Assembly (NCBI RefSeq): GCF_963675395.1
Contig: NZ_OY776222.1
Coordinates: 806,001-870,000 of the forward strand
Source of the DNA: an uncultured Vibrio sp.
GTDB taxonomy: Bacteria; Pseudomonadota; Gammaproteobacteria; Enterobacterales; Vibrionaceae
Direction: 5' to 3'
DNA: 64,000 nt
The notes beneath the pieces were generated by a model. It was not told the DNA's origin and made no database searches. It worked only from the letters and a program-made list of their open reading frames with translations. This document shows, one piece after another, positions 57,650-64,000 of the stretch. The position numbers were made by a program, and so were the translations under genes. How positions within the stretch are numbered: the first letter of the stretch is position 1; each line of letters begins with the position of its first letter.

Positions 57650-59020
57650 ATGGTGACTCCAATCAAACAAAACTCCCCGCTGGTTACTCAGCCGTTAAAG
57701 ACGAGTCCAGCTACGGGTGCAACCTTGGCTACCCTTGGTTTTGCCGGCTCTATTCCTTTGATGCATGGATCTCAAGGTTGCAGTGCGTTCACTAAAGTTT
57801 ACCTTATTCAACACTTAAGGGAGCCTATTCCATTACAGAACACGGCAATTGACCAAGTTTCTGCCGTTATGGGTGGAGAGAGTAATGTAAGTGAAGCACT
57901 ACAGGTGTTATGTGAAAAGCATTCCCCTGAACTGATCGTACTAATGAGTACGGGGCTGACGGAAATGCAGGGCGCTGACCTGTATCATGTGATTACCGAT
58001 TTCGCTCTCAAGCATCCGCAATATTCGAATACGAGAATTGTCCCGGTAGTGACTCCAGACTTCATCGGCTCAATGCAAACCGGTTACGCGCATACGGTTC
58101 GTAGTGTCGTGAAGCAATTGGTTAAAGGGCCTACAGGTCGTGCCAAACAGCGCACACAAGTTAACATTCTCTGTTCTATTGGGATGACTTCTGCGGATAT
58201 TGAAACGATTAAACGTTACGTGGAAGCATTCGATCTGGACTCGGTCATTGTTCCTGACTTATCGCTTTCGTTGGATGGTCACTTAGGTCGCGAGGATTAC
58301 AGTGCAACAAGCACCGGTGGCACCTCTGTGCTTGAAGTTGAGCTGATGGCCGACAGTGCGAAAACGCTGGTATTCGGTGAATCTCTGGAAGAGGTCGCAA
58401 AATGGCTTAATGTACGATTCGGTATTGATTACCGCCAGTTTGGGATGGCGATGAATCTAGACGCCATCGACCAATTTATCATGACGCTATCTGAGATCAG
58501 TGGTCGTTCTGTTCCAGGGTGGATAACACGTGAGCGCCAACGACTACAGGATGCATTGCTCGATATTCATTTTCTGCTCAGTGGCGAGCAATACACCATC
58601 GCACTTGAGCCTGATTTGGCGCAAGGTTACGTCGACCTAATCACCATGGCTGGTGGTACAGTGAGTCAGGTCGTCACGACGTTAGATGTTCCCAGTTTGC
58701 AAGACATGCAAGCGCAAGAAGTGATTGTTGGTGATTTATCGTGCATCGATTTGTCAAACCCTGAATTAACGTTAGTGATTGGCAACAGCCATTGTGCCAA
58801 TGTGTGCGAGTCGGTTGTTCCGGTTATGCGAGTCGGCTTCCCATGTTTTGATCAGTTTGGCAACATGGAGATGAAACAAATAGGCTATGAAGGTGCTCGT
58901 CAACGACTGTTCTCTCTCGCTAACTTATTGCTTCGTAACCATAAAGATGAGGTAACCCCACACGTCAGTTACTATCGCTTCAATGCCGATGACGTATTAC
59001 CGACAACGGAGGTGTTATGA
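57650..59020 (+). CDS. nifN: FeMo-cofactor scaffold protein NifN
   Basis: 456 residues, paralogous to NifK. KTSPATGATLATLGFAGSIP, HGSQGCSAFTKVYLIQHLRE and AVMGGESNVSEAL are typical; a Cys in the second cluster-binding region is replaced (STGLTEMQGAD). It begins one base after nifE with AAAGGAG overlapping the nifE end and overlaps nifX by 4 bp. It forms the NifEN tetramer. Confidence 0.96.
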   Translation: MVTPIKQNSPLVTQPLKTSPATGATLATLGFAGSIPLMHGSQGCSAFTKVYLIQHLREPIPLQNTAIDQVSAVMGGESNVSEALQVLCEKHSPELIVLMSTGLTEMQGADLYHVITDFALKHPQYSNTRIVPVVTPDFIGSMQTGYAHTVRSVVKQLVKGPTGRAKQRTQVNILCSIGMTSADIETIKRYVEAFDLDSVIVPDLSLSLDGHLGREDYSATSTGGTSVLEVELMADSAKTLVFGESLEEVAKWLNVRFGIDYRQFGMAMNLDAIDQFIMTLSEISGRSVPGWITRERQRLQDALLDIHFLLSGEQYTIALEPDLAQGYVDLITMAGGTVSQVVTTLDVPSLQDMQAQEVIVGDLSCIDLSNPELTLVIGNSHCANVCESVVPVMRVGFPCFDQFGNMEMKQIGYEGARQRLFSLANLLLRNHKDEVTPHVSYYRFNADDVLPTTEVL

Positions 59021-59496
59021 AGTCGACAAAAAGAAGGCTACACCTCCCACCTGAACCGACCGAGGAGAACCTGCGAGTTAAATTAGCTTTTACCACTTCG
59101 GATCGACAAACGGTTGACCAACATTTTGGTTCCGCCAAAGGCGTGCTGATTTACGGTATCTACGAGTCGGAGTGGCACCTGATGGAAGCCATTGAATACA
59201 GCACGAGTGGCCCGGCGCACGATAAATTGCCCAGTCGTATCGCTGACTTATCTGGGTGTGCCGCAATATTCTGTAATGCATGTGGCGCTGCAGCGATTCG
59301 ACAATTGCTTGAATACGATATCAAGCCAGTCAAAGTACATGAGAAGTGTGACATTCACTATTTGCTCACTGAGGCGATGACAGAGTTGGACAGCGGTCAG
59401 ACAGGATGGCTCACCAGAGCCCTAAAGAAAAATAAGCTGCCTGAAACCTCAGACACGCAAAAGAGGCTAACTCAGCTTATGGATGAAGATTGGTAA
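59017..59496 (+). CDS. nifX: NifX, FeMo-cofactor precursor carrier
   Basis: 159 residues with one NifX/NifB-type cofactor-binding domain (LKVKLAF-like start RVKLAFTTSDRQTVDQHFGS, then AAIFCNACGAAAIRQLLEYDIKPVKV). It starts at an ATGA overlap with nifN. NifX carries NifB-co and VK-cluster between NifB and NifEN. The N-terminal stretch of about 22 residues is Pro/Glu/Arg-rich. Confidence 0.93.
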   Translation: MKSTKRRLHLPPEPTEENLRVKLAFTTSDRQTVDQHFGSAKGVLIYGIYESEWHLMEAIEYSTSGPAHDKLPSRIADLSGCAAIFCNACGAAAIRQLLEYDIKPVKVHEKCDIHYLLTEAMTELDSGQTGWLTRALKKNKLPETSDTQKRLTQLMDEDW

Positions 59497-59519
59497 CGTT
59501 TAATACAAGGATGGTTAAT

Positions 59520-59804
59520 GTGAGTAATAAACTAAGTTATACCCGAGGTGGTGATCCATGGGTACCTCAATATATTCAGGCAATTGATAAACAAAACTGC
59601 ATCGGCTGTGGGCGCTGCTTCAAAGTTTGTTCGCGTGATGTGTTTGATCTGGTTGAGAACGACGACATTGATGAAGATGATGATTACTATGACGAAGATG
59701 AAGTCATGATGGTTATGACGCTTAAAAACGCCGAAGATTGCATTGGTTGTGAAGCTTGTTCAAAAGTATGTCCGAAAAACTGCCAAACCTTTGCTGCGGC
59801 TTAG
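59520..59804 (+). CDS. fdxB: Nif-specific ferredoxin III, 4Fe-4S
   Basis: 94 residues from a GTG start nine bases after AAGG. Two cluster motifs: CIGCGRCFKVCSRDVFDL and CIGCEACSKVCPKNC. An acidic loop (about residues 47-61, nearly all D, E and Y) lies between them. It matches the ferredoxin III family found next to nifX in many diazotrophs. It may donate electrons in cofactor assembly. An ATG at 59511 is too close to the ribosome-binding site. Confidence 0.9.
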   Translation: MSNKLSYTRGGDPWVPQYIQAIDKQNCIGCGRCFKVCSRDVFDLVENDDIDEDDDYYDEDEVMMVMTLKNAEDCIGCEACSKVCPKNCQTFAAA

Positions 59805-59831
59805 CGACGGATATCCTATTCCAATTAATCG

Positions 59832-59964
59832 GTCATCCTGAACAGCGACGAAGGAGTGTGATTCAGGATCTTATTTCCGAGTGTACTGGCACTGAAGGTG
59901 ACAGCTCCGGTTTCGCGCTAAAAGTGAGTAGATTCCTGATGTCGCTATGGTTCCTCGGAATGAC
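59832..59964. repeat. 133-bp imperfect palindromic repeat, copy 2, between fdxB and nifU
   Basis: It begins GTCATCCTGAACAGCGACG and ends CCTCGGAATGAC, matching the ends of the copy at 33387-33517, and shares the inner blocks GTGATTCAG-ATCT and AGTAGATTCCT. The centre differs. It contains no gene and lies about 115 bp before the first NifA site of nifU. Confidence 0.7.
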
Positions 59965-60079
59965 GTTGACTTTTAGATTTGATTCACCGCTTGGGCTTAA
60001 TTTCTAATAAGGATGAGTTCTCATCCTTGTTAGTCAATCCGCTTTGTACTCTTGATGTTTCTTATCTGACAATTTGTTT

Positions 60080-60144
60080 TGTCATAATCCCTACAAACAG
60101 TATGACAATTTTGTCGTGCTTATTTCAATGTTACATAAAACACA
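60080..60144. promoter_or_regulatory. Two NifA upstream activator sites of nifU
   Basis: Exact TGT-N10-ACA sites at 60080-60095 (N10 is CATAATCCCT) and 60129-60144 (TACATAAAAC), centred about 127 and 78 bp before the predicted start. The interval between fdxB and nifU holds only these sites, the palindromic repeat and the promoter. Confidence 0.8.
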
Positions 60145-60187
60145 TTTTTTATCTATATAAGTCAATGGTTTATATTTTATGTGATCT

Positions 60188-60203
60188 TGGTCGGGTTATT
60201 GCA
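60188..60203 (+). promoter_or_regulatory. Sigma-54 promoter of nifUSVWZ
   Basis: TGGTCGGGTTATTGCA: TGG at -24, TTGCA at -12, GG-N10-GC spacing. Start near 60215, 38 bp before nifU. Confidence 0.8.
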
Positions 60204-60252
60204 AAGGTAACAATATCGAAAGAATCGAAAGATATTCAACCAAGGAGTGGCT

Positions 60253-61143
60253 ATGTGGGATTACTCAGATAAGGTGAAGGAACATTTCTTTCAGCCTAAA
60301 AACGCAAAATTAGTTGGTGATGCTAATGCACGTGGAGATGTCGGTTCAATCAGTTGCGGAGACGCATTGAGTTTAACGCTTAAAGTAGAACCGGACAGTG
60401 AAGTGATCTTAGACGCTGGTTTTCAAACGTTCGGCTGTGGCAGTGCTATCGCGTCTTCATCAGCGCTAACAGAGATGATCATTGGTAAATCACTGGATGA
60501 GGCCATGAGCATTACCAATAACGACATCGCGGAATATCTTGATGGGTTACCGCCAGAAAAAATGCACTGTTCCGTAATGGGCATGGAAGCATTACATGCG
60601 GCAGTTGCTAACTATCGTGGTGAGACTTTAGAAGACGATCATGAAGAAGGGGAGCTAATCTGTAAGTGCTTTGCTATCGATGATTTGATGATAAAACGTG
60701 TAGTGGAAGCCAATAAGCTCACCACGCTTGAAGAAGTGGTCAACTACACCAAGGCCGGCGGGGCTTGTACTTCTTGCCACGAGAAAATTGAGTGGGTTTT
60801 GGAAGACTGCCTCAAAGAAATGGCCGAGAAAGGGCTAATTATCGACGTGGCCAAAAGTCATTATGAGCCAGACACCGAGATCATCGCTATTGTTGAGTCG
60901 ATCATTGAACAGGTTCGTCCTTCGGTACAAGCGGATGGTGGCGATGTACGCCTGTTAGATATTGAAGACAACATTGTTTTCGTCGAGATGAGCGGTGCGT
61001 GTGTCGGTTGCGGTTTATCTGGCCTGACACTGGCAAATCTGGAACAAAAAATTACCCAAGCCTTGGGTGACGCTTATACGGTGTTCCCAGTACAACAAAC
61101 CTCATCAAACACGATTAAAAAGGAAGGCTCTTATGACGTTTAA
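60253..61143 (+). CDS. nifU: Fe-S cluster scaffold NifU
   Basis: 296 residues, the full three-domain form: N-terminal IscU-like domain (Cys in [26 protein letters not shown] and [11 protein letters not shown]), central [2Fe-2S] domain (CKCFAIDD ... [11 protein letters not shown]), and C-terminal Nfu domain with [13 protein letters not shown]. It assembles clusters for nitrogenase with sulfur from NifS. The start at 60253 follows CAAGGAG; its last 11 bp overlap nifS. Confidence 0.96.
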   Translation: MWDYSDKVKEHFFQPKNAKLVGDANARGDVGSISCGDALSLTLKVEPDSEVILDAGFQTFGCGSAIASSSALTEMIIGKSLDEAMSITNNDIAEYLDGLPPEKMHCSVMGMEALHAAVANYRGETLEDDHEEGELICKCFAIDDLMIKRVVEANKLTTLEEVVNYTKAGGACTSCHEKIEWVLEDCLKEMAEKGLIIDVAKSHYEPDTEIIAIVESIIEQVRPSVQADGGDVRLLDIEDNIVFVEMSGACVGCGLSGLTLANLEQKITQALGDAYTVFPVQQTSSNTIKKEGSYDV

Positions 61144-62365
61144 CGCTAAATTAAGCAGTGATAAGCTGGTTTACCTTGATAACAATGCGACAACCCGTAT
61201 TGACCCTAAAGCGCTCGAAGTGATGTTACCGTATCTAGATACTTTTTATGGCAATCCTTCTTCGATTCATCGTCTCGGAGCCGCCGTCGGTCATGCGATG
61301 GAGACAGCACGCGAACAAGTTCAGCAGTTAATTGGTGCGGAACACGCAAGCGAAGTTATCTTCACTTCTTGTGCGACCGAAGCAACTTCTACGGCCATTC
61401 TATCTGCGGTTGAAGCCTACCCAGATAAGAAAGAGATCATTACCACACAAGTTGAGCATCCGGCGACGCTGCAACTTTGTCAGATGTTGGAGCGCAAAGG
61501 CTACACCGTTCACTGGATAGGTGTGGATAAAAAAGGTCGCCTCGACATGACAGCCCTGAAAGCGGCGTTAAGTCGAAATGTAGCGATAATTTCTATCATG
61601 TGGGCGAATAACGAAACCGGTACGATATTCCCCGTAGAGCAAGTCGCTCAGCTAGCGAAACGTTATGGTGTTGTCGTACATGTTGATGCGGTACAGATAG
61701 TCGGTAAATGCCCGGTCAATGTTCAAAGCTGTCCTATCGACATGTTGTCTATTTCTGGTCACAAGTTCCATGCCCCTAAAGGGATTGGCGCGCTTTATGT
61801 AAAACGCGGCACTAAGTTTCGTCCGTTACTGCGAGGTGGCCACCAAGAACGTGGGCGACGAGCTGGCACGGAAAACGCGGCATCTGTCATCGCAATGGGT
61901 AAGGCTGCTGAACTGGCATGTGTAGCACTGGAAACAGATACGCAGCGCATTCAAATGTTACGTGATCGACTTGAACAAGGACTACTGGCTCGTATTCCAA
62001 ATTGCTTCGTGACAGGTTTTCCTAAGAGACGAGTTCCTAATACGACCAACATTGCAGTGGAATTTATTGAAGGTGAGGCTCTGCTGTTAATGATGAATCA
62101 GGTCGGAATTGCCGCATCATCGGGTTCTGCTTGTACATCTGGCTCATTAGAACCTTCTCATGTCATGAAAGCAATGCAGGTTCCATTTACCGCTGCACAC
62201 GGCACGTTACGCTTTTCACTGTCTCGATTTACGACCGATGAAGATATTGATCATGTGCTAGAGCATTTGCCTCCAATTGTGGAGAGATTGCGCGAGATGT
62301 CTCCGTATTGGAATTCGGAAACTCAACAAGGAAGTGCCACGGAATTTATTCCTGTATATGGCTAG
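61133..62365 (+). CDS. nifS: Cysteine desulfurase NifS
   Basis: 410 residues of the class-V aminotransferase fold. [20 protein letters not shown] opens the protein; PLP is bound by Lys in [18 protein letters not shown] (about residue 207), and the catalytic Cys is in [18 protein letters not shown]. It supplies sulfur to NifU. The start is inside the 3' end of nifU behind AGGAAGG. Confidence 0.96.
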   Translation: MTFNAKLSSDKLVYLDNNATTRIDPKALEVMLPYLDTFYGNPSSIHRLGAAVGHAMETAREQVQQLIGAEHASEVIFTSCATEATSTAILSAVEAYPDKKEIITTQVEHPATLQLCQMLERKGYTVHWIGVDKKGRLDMTALKAALSRNVAIISIMWANNETGTIFPVEQVAQLAKRYGVVVHVDAVQIVGKCPVNVQSCPIDMLSISGHKFHAPKGIGALYVKRGTKFRPLLRGGHQERGRRAGTENAASVIAMGKAAELACVALETDTQRIQMLRDRLEQGLLARIPNCFVTGFPKRRVPNTTNIAVEFIEGEALLLMMNQVGIAASSGSACTSGSLEPSHVMKAMQVPFTAAHGTLRFSLSRFTTDEDIDHVLEHLPPIVERLREMSPYWNSETQQGSATEFIPVYG

Positions 62366-62375
62366 GAGTATGGCG

Positions 62376-63518
62376 ATGGACAAGGATGTACAGCTTGCAA
62401 GCGTCATTATCAATGACACAACATTGCGCGATGGTGAACAAAGCCCAGGAGTGGGCTTTACCACCGAAGAAAAGGTAAATATCGCGTCGTTACTAGAATC
62501 GGCCGGAGTCACAGAGCTTGAAGTGGGCATTCCCGCGATGGGAGAGCAAGAGCGGGAAACCATCAAAGCGATTACCAGTCATTTGAATCAGGCAGAGTCG
62601 ATGGGGTGGTGCCGCATGCTGGCAGAAGATGTTCAGCGTGCTGGCAACCTCGGGCTTGATTGGCTCGATCTCTCAATACCGGTTTCGCATCAACAAATTA
62701 AACATAAGCTGAATAAAACTTTGGACGATGTTTTGCTTGGTTGCGAGCGCGTTATTCAACAAGCTCTTGATAGCGGAATGCAGGTTTGTGTAGGGATGGA
62801 GGATGCTTCTCGTGCTGATCATGATGTGTTATGTCGGGTACTTGAAGTGGCAGAGTCTTTTGGCGCGAGCCGAGTTCGTTTTGCTGACACACTCGGTATT
62901 CTCGATCCGTTTTCAACTTACCAGATCATATCCGAAGTACGCGCAAAAACGGGTCTACAGATTGAAATGCATGCGCATAACGATTTGGGAATGGCGACAG
63001 CGAATTCTCTGGCTGCGATTCGTGCTGGAGCCAACTCTGTAAATACTACCGTTAATGGTCTTGGTGAGCGTGCGGGTAATGCAGCACTAGAGGAAGTGGC
63101 CGTTGCCCTGAATGTATTGAAGCAAGCGGAAACTGGGGTTGATTTATTAAAACTTGATGGCTTGTGTCGCTATGTTCAAGTTGCATCTGGACGCCAACCC
63201 GCTCCACAAAAAGCGATAGTTGGTGAATGTGTTTTTACCCATGAATCTGGTATCCATGTCGATGGCTTACTTAAAGACATCAATAACTATCAGGGGGTAG
63301 CACCTGGTTTAGTCGGACGTACTCATCAAATGGTGCTGGGTAAGCACTCGGGTAATCAAGCGATCGAGTCAATCTATGGGGGGATGGGCATTCGATTGAC
63401 TAAAGCGCAGTGTGAATTAATAAAAGCGCAGCTGGTTAATTGGTCTGAAACCTATAAATGCGTCCCAAACCCGCAGCAGTTAAGAAGTTTTACATCCATG
63501 ATCCTACACACGGCTTAG
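62376..63518 (+). CDS. nifV: Homocitrate synthase NifV
   Basis: 380 residues of the LeuA/HcsA family. INDTTLRDGEQSPGVGFT starts the barrel, MHAHNDLGMATANSLAAI carries the metal His pair, and GLGERAGNAALEEV and HESGIHVDGLLKD follow. It makes homocitrate, the organic ligand of FeMo-co. Three in-frame ATGs are possible; 62376 has AGGAG seven bases upstream, while 62358 and 62370 are poorly spaced. Confidence 0.95.
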   Translation: MDKDVQLASVIINDTTLRDGEQSPGVGFTTEEKVNIASLLESAGVTELEVGIPAMGEQERETIKAITSHLNQAESMGWCRMLAEDVQRAGNLGLDWLDLSIPVSHQQIKHKLNKTLDDVLLGCERVIQQALDSGMQVCVGMEDASRADHDVLCRVLEVAESFGASRVRFADTLGILDPFSTYQIISEVRAKTGLQIEMHAHNDLGMATANSLAAIRAGANSVNTTVNGLGERAGNAALEEVAVALNVLKQAETGVDLLKLDGLCRYVQVASGRQPAPQKAIVGECVFTHESGIHVDGLLKDINNYQGVAPGLVGRTHQMVLGKHSGNQAIESIYGGMGIRLTKAQCELIKAQLVNWSETYKCVPNPQQLRSFTSMILHTA

Positions 63519-63543
63519 CCTCGATATCTTAGGAGTGAATGAT

Positions 63544-63837
63544 ATGGACATCACCGAACAAAGCGCACTCATCGAAGATCTTGAGCAACTTGAGAGTGTA
63601 GAGGACTTTTTAGACTATTTCGCCATTGAATACAGTCGTCAGGTTGTGCAAAGCAAGCACATTCCCCTGTTAAGGCTGTGTCGACAGCTATTAACAGCGA
63701 AAAAGGCGACGGATAGTTACGATGATTATCGCGATGCACTATCAACAGCCTATGGACAAATTGCCCGTGGGCGACTGCCAACCGTGAATCAAAGTGCTTG
63801 TGCTACGTGTCAGTCGGACTGCGATAAAACGGAGTAA
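63544..63837 (+). CDS. nifW: Nitrogenase-stabilising protein NifW
   Basis: 97 residues: LEQLESVEDFLDYFAIEYSR and VVQSKHIPLLRLCRQLL are NifW signatures. It protects NifDK from oxygen. The ATG at 63544 lies eight bases after AGGAG; a GTG at 63535 overlaps that site. The C-terminus has a CATCQSDC motif, present in some NifW proteins. Confidence 0.92.
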   Translation: MDITEQSALIEDLEQLESVEDFLDYFAIEYSRQVVQSKHIPLLRLCRQLLTAKKATDSYDDYRDALSTAYGQIARGRLPTVNQSACATCQSDCDKTE

Positions 63838-63841
63838 CAAT

Positions 63842-64000
63842 ATGCCGATAAACATGCCCCGTTTTGAGCCGGGTAAAGAAGTGAGAGTCGTAAGAAATAT
63901 TCGTAATGATGGCAGTTTTAGAGACCGAGACAAGGGAGAGTTGCTGGTGACTGCTGGAAGCACGGGGATTGTTCGAAGTTGCGGTTATTTTTTACAGACA
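63842..64000 (+). CDS. nifZ: NifZ, partial (cut by the window end)
   Basis: 53 codons are visible, starting four bases after the nifW stop with GGAG seven bases upstream. FEPGKEVRVVRNIRNDGSF and GSTGIVRSCGYFLQT are the NifZ opening. It takes part in P-cluster maturation. The rest lies outside the window. Confidence 0.9.
   Translation, partial: MPINMPRFEPGKEVRVVRNIRNDGSFRDRDKGELLVTAGSTGIVRSCGYFLQT

Noticed and set aside
59756..60007. 83-residue frame overlapping fdxB and the palindromic repeat
   Set aside because: It is an out-of-frame reading of fdxB continued through the repeat.

Overview
The window reads as part of a Vibrio chromosome. Codon use, the liu/mms, bet and nas/nir cluster types and two intergenic palindromic repeat families of the kind scattered through vibrio genomes all fit this, and the right end carries a nitrogen-fixation (nif) cluster, so the organism should be a diazotrophic Vibrio. 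The species cannot be fixed from sequence reading alone. I saw no prophage, transposase, integrase, CRISPR array, rRNA or tRNA.

Left part (1-10.6 kb): a nitronate-monooxygenase-like flavoprotein; a LysR regulator divergent from an operon of an amino-acid-binding protein, two ABC permeases and the D-glutamate enzymes DgcN and DgcA, with no ABC ATPase; an orphan lipoprotein; and a two-gene folate-independent methionine synthase unit (MesX-MesD). From 10.6 to 25.7 kb lies branched-chain amino-acid catabolism: liuR-liuA-liuB-liuC-liuD-liuE on the minus strand (leucine), with liuA broken by a one-base frameshift, and a divergent plus-strand operon of thiolase, mmsA, acyl-CoA dehydrogenase, two crotonases, mmsB and an SDR (valine/isoleucine). 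MerR-type dyads sit in both divergent promoters.

The middle (26.2-33.3 kb) is a glycine-betaine operon, betI-betB-betA-choX-choW-choV, with a 162-bp miniature inverted-repeat element between betB and betA. It is followed by a slipin/NfeD pair, a CHASE4-PAS-GGDEF-EAL protein whose GGDEF motif is degenerate, a putative 40-residue membrane protein and an OsmC-family protein.

The right third (39.6-64 kb) is a nitrogen island. Nitrate assimilation is encoded on the minus strand by cobA-nirB-nirD-narK, a PP2C-phosphatase/Ser-Thr-kinase fusion and a NarL-like regulator, and by a divergent nitrate reductase gene; both divergent units have sigma-54-type promoters. About 260 bp after the nitrate reductase begins nifHDK-T-Y-(DUF6129)-E-N-X-fdxB, then nifU-S-V-W-Z, cut by the window end. 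Sigma-54 promoters with upstream TGT-N10-ACA NifA sites precede nifH, nifE and nifU, and a strong intrinsic terminator separates nifK from nifT. Together these genes would reduce nitrate to ammonia when it is available and fix N2 when it is not. nifA, nifL, nifB, nifM, nifQ, nifF and nifJ are not in the window.
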